Source: Bacillota bacterium
Lineage (GTDB): Bacteria; Bacillota; JADQBR01
Direction of reading: 5' to 3'
Length of the DNA: 64,000 nt
Assembly (NCBI GenBank): GCA_016278515.1
Contig: JADQBR010000060.1
Location: 1 to 64,000, forward strand
A model generated the notes under the pieces. That model was not told where the DNA came from, ran no database searches, and worked only from the letters and a program-made list of their open reading frames with translations. The translations under genes were made by a program, and so were the position numbers. The first letter of the stretch is position 1. Every line of letters begins with the position of its first letter. Positions 35,626 to 45,099 of this stretch are shown piece after piece.

Positions 35626-35729
35626 AAAAATAACAATTGCTAGGAGGAAATATTACCCATATGTCTAATTTAATACATGTGAACACTTTCTTATTAAGTA
35701 ATTACCTACATTGGAAAGGGGGTGTTTGA
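35626..35729 (+). promoter_or_regulatory. Conserved cytochrome leader, copy 2
   Basis: This is the second copy of the leader at 33761-33860. GGAGG (35643-35647) precedes, again by 13 bases, ATG 35661 of a 22-codon frame (MSNLIHVNTFLLSNYLHWKG and two more residues). Its TGA (35727-35729) directly abuts an ATG at 35730 in frame with the cytochrome. TGTGAACACTTTCTT is unchanged from copy 1, and GGAAAGGGGGTG follows. Nucleotide identity is highest in the 15-base block, so the RNA or DNA element may matter more than the peptide. Confidence 0.5.
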
Positions 35730-35780
35730 ATGGTAAAATCGAGAAAGAGTTCTGTTATTCAAATGGGGGAGGGCAATTTA

Positions 35781-37658
35781 ATGAACAAAAAGGTATTAGT
35801 ATTAACTCTATCTGTATTTTTCGTAATGCTTTTTTCGGGAGTGGCTATGGCACTTCCAAGCATGAGTGCAGACGGTGTTACCTGTACTCCTTGTCATACT
35901 GACGGTCGTACAGGCGACGCACCTGCAGAAGAACCAGCTCCGGCTGAACCGGCTGCACCTGCAGAAGAGCCAGCTCTAGCTGAAGAGGCTGCTCCAGCTA
36001 CAAAATCTTCAGATGGTATCAAGCAAACCCGTAAGTTTGCATACGGCGACAAAGTTGTTACAATTGACGCAGTCAACAAAGATGGCCATTTATATGTTAA
36101 TGCTGCTGATTTTAACAGCCTAGTAGGCGCTAACGCAACCGGCGACTTGGTACCGTTCCGTGAAACTGCCGGCGATTTAGGCTACACGATTGAGTATAAG
36201 GCCGGTACTGTATACATTTACGGTGGTTCAGCAGATGCTGCTGGAGTAAATGTAGGATTAAGTCCTGCATATGCATTAGAAGGTTATGTAGGATCCGATA
36301 CTTGTCTTAATTGCCATGCTGATAAGAAAGAATGGATGACTACTGATCATTCTACCATGGCGCAAAACATGGATGATCCTAATGCGTTTATCATGGCCGA
36401 TTTCAGGACCAACACTTTCTTTGAGAAAGAAGACGCTTTATATGCAATTGCACAAGGCAAGCGCTTTGTTGGTTTAAGAGAGGGCAAATTACAGTATCTC
36501 AACGCAACTTGGAATCCTGAAGCGGGTGTCTGGGAAGAAGGTAGTTTCCGCGATTATTCCTGTGCCGGATGCCATAACACTGGCTTTAATGAAGAAACCG
36601 GTGCCTGGGCTGAAACAGGTGTTGGCTGTGAAGCATGTCACGGCGCTGGCGAAGCACATGCAACTTCTGCAGATCCCAGTAAAATTTCCGTTAGCCTTGA
36701 TGTAGATTCCTGTCAGCCATGCCACGATGAAGGAAGCCATACTCAAGTAACTGAATTGATGGCAGATGCTGAAGCGGAAGCTGCTGATGACGCCGCTGTT
36801 ATGAGCCATCTAAATGTCCTTAAGGACAGCAAGACTGCTGAAGGCGGACATTACGGAGACTCCTGTATTCAGTGTCACTCCGCAGAATACCGTCTAGCTT
36901 ATGAAGAAGCTATAGCAGATGGTGAAACTCCGGAAGAGGCTATCGAAGGATTACCAACTGCTGAAGAAATTCTTGCAGGCGACAGAATTGGTATTACGTG
37001 CGTAGTATGCCACGATCCCCACACCAAGACCGGTAACATTTTCCAATTGAAGGATCCTGTTACTCCGGTTTATGTAGTGGAAGAAGGTTTGGACGAAGAA
37101 GCTTGGTTTGAAGGCTTTGAAATGCCTAGCAAGCTTTGTGTAAGCTGTCACACTGCAGAGCATGCTCTTCCAGAACATGCTGCTAAAGGCGAATCTCCGC
37201 ATCACCCACAAAGAGAATGGTTTGTTGGTAAGGTACCTGGTATAGAATCAGCGGTTCCGGCTCCTAACAGTCATGAATGTGCGACCTGCCATATGCCGAA
37301 CGGCAACCATGCTTTTGAAACGGGTCAACCCATTTATACCTACGACTCTCATGGTCATGAGGTAAACATGGACGTTTGCGGCAGCTGCCATGCTGATAAT
37401 GATCTGACAGCTGAAAAGATTGAACAGATTAAGGCTGATACTCAAACTGCTATTGAAGAGTTAACAGCTAGTTACAGCCAATACGCTGATGTTATTGATG
37501 CAGCTAGTGAAGAAGCACAACAATTGTACAACGATAACATGTACAACATTAAGTTGCTTGACGGCGAAGGCAGCTATGGTATCCATAACAACGAATTGAC
37601 TGAAGATATCATTAAAAAAGCCGAAGCTGATCTAGTTACATTGGAAGGTTTACTGTAG
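35781..37658 (+). CDS. Secreted decaheme c-type cytochrome with copper-amine-oxidase-N-like domain
   Basis: A product of about 625 residues with a signal peptide (NKKVLVLTLSVFFVML to AMA) and the same N-terminal module as its neighbour: LPSMSADGVTCTPCHTDGRTG, a Pro/Ala/Glu linker and the GIKQTRKFAYGDK domain. The main body starts GYVGSDTCLNCHADKKEW, a c554-like pattern. Heme motifs in order are CTPCH, CLNCH, CAGCH, CEACH, CQPCH, CIQCH, CVVCH, CVSCH, CATCH and CGSCH: ten. It ends with DGEGSYGIHNNELTEDII. ATG 35781 (GGGGGAGGG upstream) gives a normal signal peptide; ATG 35730 adds 17 residues. It is a close paralogue of the cytochrome at 37906. Redox partners are not shown by the sequence. Confidence 0.9.
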   Translation: MNKKVLVLTLSVFFVMLFSGVAMALPSMSADGVTCTPCHTDGRTGDAPAEEPAPAEPAAPAEEPALAEEAAPATKSSDGIKQTRKFAYGDKVVTIDAVNKDGHLYVNAADFNSLVGANATGDLVPFRETAGDLGYTIEYKAGTVYIYGGSADAAGVNVGLSPAYALEGYVGSDTCLNCHADKKEWMTTDHSTMAQNMDDPNAFIMADFRTNTFFEKEDALYAIAQGKRFVGLREGKLQYLNATWNPEAGVWEEGSFRDYSCAGCHNTGFNEETGAWAETGVGCEACHGAGEAHATSADPSKISVSLDVDSCQPCHDEGSHTQVTELMADAEAEAADDAAVMSHLNVLKDSKTAEGGHYGDSCIQCHSAEYRLAYEEAIADGETPEEAIEGLPTAEEILAGDRIGITCVVCHDPHTKTGNIFQLKDPVTPVYVVEEGLDEEAWFEGFEMPSKLCVSCHTAEHALPEHAAKGESPHHPQREWFVGKVPGIESAVPAPNSHECATCHMPNGNHAFETGQPIYTYDSHGHEVNMDVCGSCHADNDLTAEKIEQIKADTQTAIEELTASYSQYADVIDAASEEAQQLYNDNMYNIKLLDGEGSYGIHNNELTEDIIKKAEADLVTLEGLL

Positions 37659-37694
37659 CAACTAGAAAAAAATAAATATTAACGCTACGAGCAG

Positions 37695-37745
37695 AAAGCC
37701 CGCGAGGCAAGTTGCCATACTTGACGCTACTTCGCGGGCTTTTTC
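37695..37745 (+). terminator. Terminator after the second cytochrome gene
   Basis: AAAGCCCGCGA and TCGCGGGCTTT (11 bp, perfect) enclose a 26-base loop with its own small pairing, followed by TTTT. Confidence 0.88.
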
Positions 37746-37905
37746 TATGTCTTTAAATTGCCCTCCCCCATTTGGTAATTTAAAGATTTTAATCTTGCTG
37801 TAGCAGTGCATTAACATTGTGCTGCCAGCATATTCTTTTACGAAAGGAGGTGAACTAGGAATTAGTTCTTCAGTTATCATGATAAAATATAGGAGGTTAT
37901 TAACA

Positions 37906-39714
37906 GTGAGAAAAATTTTAGTTGTATCCCTGGCACTTTTAGCAGTAATGCTATTTGCCTCCGCTGCGCTTGCGTTTCCAAGCATGAGCCCAGACGGCGT
38001 AACGTGCCAAACTTCAAGCTGCCACGTTGATGCCGCTCCTCCCGGAGCACCCGCTGAAGCACCTGAACCGGCCAAGGAAGAAGCAGCCGTAGCAGAGAAA
38101 CCTGCAGCTAAAGCTACTTCAGGCATTAAACAAACAGTTAAAGTAGCCTATGGCAGTAAAACAGTTGAATTACAAGCTGTTAACAAAAGCGGTCATCTCT
38201 ATGTAAGCGCGTCCGATTTTAATGGTTTATTCGGCGCTAACGTTTCCGGTGACGAGGTAGCTTTGAGAAAAAACGCTGAGGAAATGGGACTTAAAGTCCA
38301 GTACAAAAATGGCGTAATTAACGTTTTTGGTTCCTCGGAAGCTACAGAATCTACGGGACCTGCAACAGCAGCTTCCAACATAGTAGCGGGTCTTAATCCT
38401 TCAGCAGCTTTACCGGGTTATGTTGGATCCGATACTTGTGGCAAATGTCATCCTGGCACTCAAGAAAGCTGGATGTCCACAGACCATGCCACCATGGTCC
38501 AGAGCATGGACAATCCCGATGCTTACATGGTATCTAACTTTCAGACCAACAAATGGTTTGACAAAGACGATGTTCTTTACACCGTAGCCCAAGGCCAGCG
38601 TTTCTTGAAGGTTAACGATGGTGTATTGCAATACGCTGAAGCTCAGTGGGATCCGGAAGCCGGTATTTGGACAGAAAGAGAACCTAGTGATTATACATGC
38701 GGTTCCTGCCACAACACTGGTTTCAATGAAGAGACCGGCGCATGGGCTGAAAATGGTATCACTTGTGAATCTTGTCATGGACCAGGTCAAGAGCATGCTG
38801 CAACTGGCGATGCTTCCAAGATTGTTTCTAACGTAGGAATGGATATGTGCTCCAGTTGTCACGGCGAAGACAGACAATCCGGTCAAATGAAGGAAATGTG
38901 GATGGCAGAAGAAAATGGCGGCCACTTAGGCTTATTTGCCAATGAAATCGGTGCAGACCCAAATGAACCCGGTTATCATTATGGCGACGGCTGTTTAGGC
39001 TGCCACTCCGGTACTTATATTGTTGCTGAGAAGAAAGGCGAGACTCCGCCTAGCTATGACGATTTCATGAATGGCGACTTTCAAAGTGATCGATACGGCA
39101 TTACCTGTGTAGTATGTCATGATCCGCACGCTAAAACCGGTAACGAATATCAGCTGCGTGAAGATGTAAATACTACCTGCGTTCAGTGCCACACCAACTC
39201 CGGTGGCGTTCCTGAAAGAGGCGGTACCGTACACCACCCACAAAGACTGGTATGGGACGGCGTCCTCTTTAACGGCGAAAGCGAAGAACCTGTATTAATG
39301 GGTAACCCCAAGGCAGATATTAAGTGTGTTGACTGCCATATGACCGACGGCAACCACTTCTTCGAGCCTGGTACTCCGGCTATCACACTGTACAGCCACG
39401 GCAATCCATATGAGGCCGACAGTTGCGGTAGTTGTCACAGCGATATGACTGCTGAAGACATTGGGAATTGGCAGGGAGAATATGAAGAACAAGTAGAAGT
39501 TTTAAGCGCTCGCTTAGTAGAACTTCAAGCAAAAGCAGATGCAAATGCCGGCGACGCCGCTGCAGCAGCTCTACCATACTTAGAAGCTGCTACTTCTAAC
39601 CTATCCATTGCTGAACATGACGGCAGTATGGGTATCCATAACGTTCTCTATGCAGAAGAAGTATTTGAGCAAGTTACTTCAGATCTTGATAAAGCTGAAG
39701 AGTTATTGCCCTAG
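37906..39714 (+). CDS. Secreted multiheme (nine CXXCH plus one CX4CH) cytochrome with copper-amine-oxidase-N-like domain
   Basis: This product of about 602 residues is the third paralogue. The signal peptide (RKILVVSLALLAVML to ALA) leads to FPSMSPDGVTCQTSSCHVDA, where the first heme site is CX4CH rather than CXXCH. After the linker and the GIKQTVKVAYGSK domain, nine CXXCH motifs follow: CGKCH, CGSCH, CESCH, CSSCH, CLGCH, CVVCH, CVQCH, CVDCH and CGSCH. The C-terminus reads DGSMGIHNVLYAEE. GTG 37906 is chosen because AGGAGG lies eight bases upstream. It lacks the conserved leader of the other two but keeps a GAAAGGAGGTGA upstream with no usable start after it. Confidence 0.9.
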   Translation: MRKILVVSLALLAVMLFASAALAFPSMSPDGVTCQTSSCHVDAAPPGAPAEAPEPAKEEAAVAEKPAAKATSGIKQTVKVAYGSKTVELQAVNKSGHLYVSASDFNGLFGANVSGDEVALRKNAEEMGLKVQYKNGVINVFGSSEATESTGPATAASNIVAGLNPSAALPGYVGSDTCGKCHPGTQESWMSTDHATMVQSMDNPDAYMVSNFQTNKWFDKDDVLYTVAQGQRFLKVNDGVLQYAEAQWDPEAGIWTEREPSDYTCGSCHNTGFNEETGAWAENGITCESCHGPGQEHAATGDASKIVSNVGMDMCSSCHGEDRQSGQMKEMWMAEENGGHLGLFANEIGADPNEPGYHYGDGCLGCHSGTYIVAEKKGETPPSYDDFMNGDFQSDRYGITCVVCHDPHAKTGNEYQLREDVNTTCVQCHTNSGGVPERGGTVHHPQRLVWDGVLFNGESEEPVLMGNPKADIKCVDCHMTDGNHFFEPGTPAITLYSHGNPYEADSCGSCHSDMTAEDIGNWQGEYEEQVEVLSARLVELQAKADANAGDAAAAALPYLEAATSNLSIAEHDGSMGIHNVLYAEEVFEQVTSDLDKAEELLP

Positions 39715-39732
39715 AATAGTAAATAGCAAAAA

Positions 39733-39761
39733 GGAAGCCGACAACTCGGCTTCCTTTTTTT
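39733..39761. terminator. Bidirectional terminator between cytochrome 3 and hemL
   Basis: GGAAGCCGA and TCGGCTTCC pair perfectly around CAAC, with a T-run on each strand, so it can serve both convergent genes. Confidence 0.9.
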
Positions 39762-39785
39762 AATAATTGATTAAATATATTTTGC

Positions 39786-41078
39786 CTATACCAACTGTGA
39801 AAATGCTTTTTTAGCGGCGACAATAGTATTTTCAATGTCTTTATCCGTATGTGCCAAAGACATAAAGCCTGCTTCAAATTGGGATGGGGCAAAATAAATC
39901 CCTTCCTGCAGCATCGTATTAAAGTACTTGGTGAACTTGCCCAGATCACAGGAATCTACTGAATCAAAATCTATAATGTCTTGATCACTAAAGAACAATC
40001 CGAACATACTTCCAACTCTAGTAGTTTTTACTGCTATGCCCTCTTCCTCCGCTGCTGCCTTGAATCCTTCACAAAGCTTAGCAGCCTTTTGCTCTATTTC
40101 CTCAAAAACCCCTGGTTCTTTTAATGCCTTTAAAGTAGCTAAGCCGGCAGTCATGGCCAACGGATTGCCTGATAACGTCCCTGCTTGATAAACCGGTCCA
40201 ACCGGTGCAACTTGCTCCATAATCTCTCGTTTGCCGCCATAGGCACCCACCGGTAAGCCCCCGCCTATTACTTTACCCAGACATGTTAAATCCGGGTCAA
40301 CATTATAGTATTGCTGCGCCCCGCCTAAGGCTACACGGAAACCTGTCATCACTTCGTCAAAGATAAGAAGACTACCGTACTCCTTAGTCACTTTACGTAC
40401 TCCTTCAAGAAAACCAGGTTGGGGTGGAACACAACCCATATTACCTGCTACCGGTTCCATTATTACTGCAGCAATACTATCACCTTCTGCCGCAAAAATC
40501 TCTTCTAAAGTTTCCAAATTGTTATATGGTGCTGTAATGGTATTTTGCGCAATACTTTGAGGCACGCCCGGGCTGGTGGGTACTCCTAATGTCAGTGCAC
40601 CCGATCCGGCCTTAATCAGTAAGTGATCAGCATGCCCGTGGTAGTTTCCGGCAAATTTTACAATTTTATCACGCTGGGTGTATCCCCTGGCGACCCGTAT
40701 TGCACTCATGGTTGCTTCTGTCCCCGAGTTGACCATACGGACCATCTCTACTGACGGTACCATGTCAACTACCAACTTTGCCATTTCCGTTTCTAACGCA
40801 GTAGGCGCCCCAAAGCTGGTGCCGATTTCCAGACACTCCTGTAAAGCAGCTATTACTTTCGGATGCCGATGTCCTAGAATTAACGGTCCGAAAGATTGCA
40901 CGTAATCAATGTACTCATTGCCATCCTCATCGTAAAGTTTTGAACCATTCCCTTTAATGATAAAAGGAGGATCCATTTCCACAGCTTTAAATGCTCTGGC
41001 TGGGCTGTTTACCCCACCCGGTATGTATTTTTGTGCTTCTACGAATAGTTTCGCAGATTTCTCTAATCCCTTGAACAC
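39786..41078 (-). CDS. hemL: Glutamate-1-semialdehyde 2,1-aminomutase
   Basis: HemL is the PLP enzyme that turns glutamate-1-semialdehyde into 5-aminolevulinate, the second step of the C5 heme pathway. The product of about 430 residues shows [46 protein letters not shown] and the PLP-lysine region [20 protein letters not shown] at 41078 is preferred, with GAGGAG seven bases upstream; a GTG five codons earlier would swallow that site. It is apart from the main hem cluster and convergent with the cytochrome genes. Confidence 0.96.
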   Translation of the reverse strand: MFKGLEKSAKLFVEAQKYIPGGVNSPARAFKAVEMDPPFIIKGNGSKLYDEDGNEYIDYVQSFGPLILGHRHPKVIAALQECLEIGTSFGAPTALETEMAKLVVDMVPSVEMVRMVNSGTEATMSAIRVARGYTQRDKIVKFAGNYHGHADHLLIKAGSGALTLGVPTSPGVPQSIAQNTITAPYNNLETLEEIFAAEGDSIAAVIMEPVAGNMGCVPPQPGFLEGVRKVTKEYGSLLIFDEVMTGFRVALGGAQQYYNVDPDLTCLGKVIGGGLPVGAYGGKREIMEQVAPVGPVYQAGTLSGNPLAMTAGLATLKALKEPGVFEEIEQKAAKLCEGFKAAAEEEGIAVKTTRVGSMFGLFFSDQDIIDFDSVDSCDLGKFTKYFNTMLQEGIYFAPSQFEAGFMSLAHTDKDIENTIVAAKKAFSQLV

Positions 41079-41178
41079 ATTATCACTCCTCACATTAGAC
41101 TAATATCACTATAAAATTCGTGAAAACCTTCCCATATCCTTCCTACAGAATTAGGATTTTCCCAAGGTTTTTATTAAG

Positions 41179-42411
41179 TTATTGTTCTGCCGGTTGACGG
41201 TGAATTAATAAAATATAGCATAAAACTGAACCAACGCCTATAACGGCAATTACTATGGCCATGGGTACTGCTGTATATTCACCACCCAAGCCTACAAGAG
41301 GAGCAACCAATGCACCTGAGAAGAATGTCAGGACCCCCTGTAGACCCGAAGCACTGCCGGCAACTTTGCCCTGGTTTTGCATGGCCAGTGAAAAACCGGT
41401 AGTCATCACAATGCCCACGCTGGAAACAACCATAAACAATGACAATAAAACTGCATACAACCCTACTTGCGTTAGTACAGCTGCAAGCAGTGACATACCA
41501 CCTATAAATGAAATTCCAATTCCTATGATAAACAGTTTGCGTTCCGGTATTTGTCCCGCCAACCTGCCGGTAACTTGACTAGCAATAATTATCCCCATGC
41601 TGTTTATGGCGAACAGCAGGCTGAATATTTGCGGGGAAACACCAAATACATTTTGCAGAACAAAGGGAGAACCGGATATATAGGCAAACATGGCTCCGGC
41701 TACGAACCCCTGGGCCAATGCATAACCCATAAAAACACGGTCTCGAAAGAGATTGGTCAATGTGAGCATGGTAGCTTTAATACCCCTGCTAGAGCGACGT
41801 TGAGCGGGTAAAGTCTCTGGAATACCGAAATAAGCAGTAATAACTAATCCTATCCCCACGAAAGCGAGCACCCAGAACACTCCCTGCCATGACGTGACCC
41901 TTAGCAGTTGGCCGCCTGCAATTGGTGCCAAAACCGGGGCAGCACCGGTAACCAGCATTAACCGAGAAATAAATTTGGTCATGGCTGGACCCGAATACAA
42001 GTCCCGTACTATAGCCCGGGCAATGACAACCCCCGCAGCACCAGACAAGCCCTGAATCAGTCTCAAGACAATCAGTACTCCAATAGATGGACTAAGAGCA
42101 CACAATAGTGATGAAAGAGAGTAAATAATAAGGCCGCCCAACAGCGGCCCACGACGTCCGTATATATCACTAAAAGGACCGGCCAGCAGCTGTCCAAAAG
42201 CCAAGCCCAACAAAAAAAAGGTGAGACTGAGTTGCACTAGAGAAGCACTGGTATCCATATCCGTAGCAATCCCCGGTAGGGCCGGTAGGTACATATCTAT
42301 TGACAAAGGCCCCAGTGCAGTAAGTCCGCCTAGAATAACAATCATTTTTAAACGCTGTAAACCGGCGACAGGCGGAACACCTAAAGCAACATTCTCTGTT
42401 TCAATCTTCAT
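41179..42411 (-). CDS. Bcr/CflA family MFS drug exporter
   Basis: The 410-residue protein has twelve predicted helices and the Bcr/CflA opening LGGLTALGPLSIDMYLPALP, with motif A-like GPFSDIYGRRGPLLGG after helix 2. The family exports drugs such as bicyclomycin, or sulfonamides. It begins ten bases after the activator gene at 42422 ends, so it may belong to the same transcript, in which case a methyl-substrate or product exporter is possible. The substrate is not known. Confidence 0.92.
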   Translation of the reverse strand: MKIETENVALGVPPVAGLQRLKMIVILGGLTALGPLSIDMYLPALPGIATDMDTSASLVQLSLTFFLLGLAFGQLLAGPFSDIYGRRGPLLGGLIIYSLSSLLCALSPSIGVLIVLRLIQGLSGAAGVVIARAIVRDLYSGPAMTKFISRLMLVTGAAPVLAPIAGGQLLRVTSWQGVFWVLAFVGIGLVITAYFGIPETLPAQRRSSRGIKATMLTLTNLFRDRVFMGYALAQGFVAGAMFAYISGSPFVLQNVFGVSPQIFSLLFAINSMGIIIASQVTGRLAGQIPERKLFIIGIGISFIGGMSLLAAVLTQVGLYAVLLSLFMVVSSVGIVMTTGFSLAMQNQGKVAGSASGLQGVLTFFSGALVAPLVGLGGEYTAVPMAIVIAVIGVGSVLCYILLIHRQPAEQ

Positions 42412-42421
42412 TTAATACTAT

Positions 42422-44272
42422 TCACACCTTTCTGCCAAATGATAAAGATTCAACAAATTCCTTCTGGAATTCTGCTCTAACGGAAAGTTCAATATGCTCT
42501 GCCCGCCGGCTAAGTGTATCGGCCCTCACCCTCTCTTCACAGGAAAGAAGTGCCATCTTAGCACCATGGCCGGCGGCGTTACCGATGGCCTCAATGCGCT
42601 CAATCGGCAGAGACGGCAACAATCCTATCTCCCGTGCGCTCTCCCTATTAATATAGTTACCGAAAGCTCCGGCCAGCATTACTCGGTCAATTTCCTGGGG
42701 CGACACCCCCATGTCCCGTAAAAGAATGCGGGCTCCAGCCATAATGGCTCCTTTGGCCAACTGCAATTCACGAATATCCTTTTGGGAAAGTACTATATCT
42801 TCTCCGCTATCAGAATCACTGCCCCAAACCAAAACAAATTCCCTTCCCCCGTCAGTTTCACGCAAACGTCTGCCTAATTTGTCAGATAGCCTGTCCCTGG
42901 ATTGGTCCTTTTTACCTAACCGCCCGGATGCATCAATAATACCTGCTTTATACATTTCACTAACCGCATCGATTAGGCCGGAGCCACAGATGCCCCGTGG
43001 TTTTGTCTCACCAATTACTTTTAGTTGGACATCGTCGGAAATTGTCACCCCTTCAATAGCTCCCTCAGCAGCACGCATACCCGATTTAATCTCCGCTCCT
43101 TCAAAAGCCGGCCCTGCTGCCGTGGAGCATGTAAGGATTCTATCCTTACCCACCAATATCACCTCTCCATTGGTGCCGATATCTATGATAAGGTTAATAC
43201 CCTGAAGGCGGTCTACTCCGGCCGCCAACATAACTCCCACCGTATCTGAACCTACATAGCCGGAAACATTGGGTAATACCGATACTTTCCCCGTATTAAG
43301 CGTATTCAATCTCAGCTCTCCGGCTTCAACTTGTACCGCCTGCCGAAAAACGGGGACAAAAGGCGCCGGTGCCAGGTAAGTAGGGTCAATACCCAAAAAT
43401 AGGTGACTCATGGTGGTGTTGCCCACAGCCACTGTCCGGTATATTTCATTGCGGGAAATTCCCACATCGTGACATAATGCAGAAATAACCTCATTTAAAC
43501 CGTGAATTAGTTTTTCCTGCAGTTGCTGTAATCCATTGTCGTTATCGGTAACATGCACGATTCTAGAAATTACATCGGCACCAAAAACGTTCTGAGGATT
43601 GGTAGCAGCACCGCTGGCCAATACTGATCCAGTGTTCAAGTCCATTAAGTACGCTACAATTGTTGTTGTTCCAATATCTATGGCCAGCCCATATAACTGA
43701 CTACTGGTATCCCCAACCTCTACAGCCAGTAGCGCATCCTCTTCATCCATCACAACAGTTACCTGAAATTTCCCCTCTCTTAACACCTTGGGCAAATATG
43801 CTGCCACCGAACGATTAAAGGGAATTTCCGTATGCCCTAATGCCGACAATAGCGTTTCCCAATCAGGCATCTGGTTTTCAGTACTAGGAGGAGAAAGAGA
43901 AAGAAAGCTTTTAGTAATACCCGATGCTGGTGAAACTACGGCAATGTTCTCCTCAAAGCCCAGTTTTCGTTTAAAAACATCCTTTTGCTCTTTTAGAGTT
44001 ACAGTAGTATTTTCAAATAGCTGCTGCTGGCAAGCCAATACCCAGCCGGCAGCCAATTCTGCCTCACTTAGAAACTCCTTTTCAATAGAGGTATTGGGCA
44101 AAAGATTTTCTAAAGACACCTGCACTTTGCATTTACCGCAAGTTCCTTTGCCGCCGCACGTGCTTTCAATTTTAACTCCCGCTGTCAAAGCTGACTGCAG
44201 GATACTGTTCCCGGCAGGAACTTGTGCCACTTTACCCGATGGTAGAAATTTAACTTTGATAATCTTTGACAC
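42422..44272 (-). CDS. Reductive activator of corrinoid proteins (2Fe-2S plus ASKHA domain, RACE/RamA-type)
   Basis: This 616-residue protein uses ATP to reduce inactive Co(II) corrinoids back to Co(I). The N-terminal ferredoxin-like domain (1-95) binds a 2Fe-2S cluster with Cys39, Cys45, Cys48 and Cys81 (CGGKGTCGKC and ACQQQ). A linker leads to the ASKHA actin-like domain with GLAIDIGTTTIVAYLMDL and LIIDIGTNGEVILVG, then MLAGAFGNYINRESA. It is the COG3894 family, not the archaeal ferredoxin type. GTG is the likely start, with AAAGGAG very close. It lies in a corrinoid methyltransferase cluster, which fits its role. Confidence 0.92.
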   Translation of the reverse strand: MSKIIKVKFLPSGKVAQVPAGNSILQSALTAGVKIESTCGGKGTCGKCKVQVSLENLLPNTSIEKEFLSEAELAAGWVLACQQQLFENTTVTLKEQKDVFKRKLGFEENIAVVSPASGITKSFLSLSPPSTENQMPDWETLLSALGHTEIPFNRSVAAYLPKVLREGKFQVTVVMDEEDALLAVEVGDTSSQLYGLAIDIGTTTIVAYLMDLNTGSVLASGAATNPQNVFGADVISRIVHVTDNDNGLQQLQEKLIHGLNEVISALCHDVGISRNEIYRTVAVGNTTMSHLFLGIDPTYLAPAPFVPVFRQAVQVEAGELRLNTLNTGKVSVLPNVSGYVGSDTVGVMLAAGVDRLQGINLIIDIGTNGEVILVGKDRILTCSTAAGPAFEGAEIKSGMRAAEGAIEGVTISDDVQLKVIGETKPRGICGSGLIDAVSEMYKAGIIDASGRLGKKDQSRDRLSDKLGRRLRETDGGREFVLVWGSDSDSGEDIVLSQKDIRELQLAKGAIMAGARILLRDMGVSPQEIDRVMLAGAFGNYINRESAREIGLLPSLPIERIEAIGNAAGHGAKMALLSCEERVRADTLSRRAEHIELSVRAEFQKEFVESLSFGRKV

Positions 44273-44429
44273 TCCTTTGCCAATATACTAATCACTCTAT
44301 TTAATATAATTGCTCAAGATCCCTGCCCTAAAACTAAGTAATGCATTACCCTCGTATTATCCAAAACTCAAAGAACCCTGCATTCAATATTTACCACCAC
44401 TTTGTAAATAGCCAGAAAAACTTATGGCT

Positions 44430-45074
44430 TTATGAAAGGACTTTTTGACAAATGTTGACTCCTTCAATAGCATTATTGCACCATAGTTTGGCGCCCACCA
44501 TACTGGCCACCTGTTCATCTGTCTGTCCACCACCAATAATGACAGGAGTGTTTCTTGTCAACTCTGATTTCATATTTAATAGATCAATAGTTTCCTTCAT
44601 TTTTTTATGGGAAACGGTTAGTAATCCTGAAATGCCGACTATATCCGGTTTAACTTGCTCAACATGTTCCACAAAAACCGCCGGGGGAACGTCTACGCCT
44701 AAGTCGTGTACCGTGAAGCCACGGCATGTAAGCAAAATACCTAAAATGCTTTTTCCCAGATCATGGATATCTCCCTCGACAGTCCCAAGAAGCACAGAAC
44801 CCTTGGAATGGATAGAGGAATGGTTCTTAAGCTCAGGCTTGAGAAGTGTCATAACCTGACGTAGTATTTCCCCAGCCATAATTAAACCTGAAATAAAATA
44901 TTCACCCTGTTCATATCGTTCCCCAACCAGGCTCAATCCTTCCTGGCAATCATCAATTATAAATAATGGGTCTTCTCCCAGTTCAATTCGCTTTAAGACT
45001 AACTTGCTGACAGCTTTTTCCTCAAGGTTTCCCACATTTTCAATTAATTGTTCCCTTATGGATAAGTTTTTCAA
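44430..45074 (-). CDS. Corrinoid protein of a methyltransferase system
   Basis: The 214-residue methyl carrier has an N-terminal helical cap (about 1-90, GERYEQGEYFISGLIMAGE) and a B12-binding Rossmann domain with DIHDLGK, where His104 should coordinate cobalt. GISGLLTVSH and IIGGGQTDEQ complete the site. TTG is the start, with GAGGGGG eight bases upstream. A second corrinoid protein is at 48269-48910; the two share the fold but differ clearly in sequence, so each may serve a different methyl donor. Confidence 0.93.
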   Translation of the reverse strand: MKNLSIREQLIENVGNLEEKAVSKLVLKRIELGEDPLFIIDDCQEGLSLVGERYEQGEYFISGLIMAGEILRQVMTLLKPELKNHSSIHSKGSVLLGTVEGDIHDLGKSILGILLTCRGFTVHDLGVDVPPAVFVEHVEQVKPDIVGISGLLTVSHKKMKETIDLLNMKSELTRNTPVIIGGGQTDEQVASMVGAKLWCNNAIEGVNICQKVLS

Positions 45075-45099
45075 TGGTAATCCCCCTCAAAAATAATTC

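Noticed and set aside
38410-38925. 171-codon antisense frame in the third cytochrome gene
   Set aside because: The sense strand has ordered heme motifs; the antisense frame is a codon-bias shadow. The same holds for antisense frames in the amidase gene (11417-12058) and the other cytochromes.
42711-43205. 164-codon antisense frame in the corrinoid activator gene
   Set aside because: The sense strand has clear 2Fe-2S and ASKHA motifs; the antisense frame has no ribosome binding site or family similarity.
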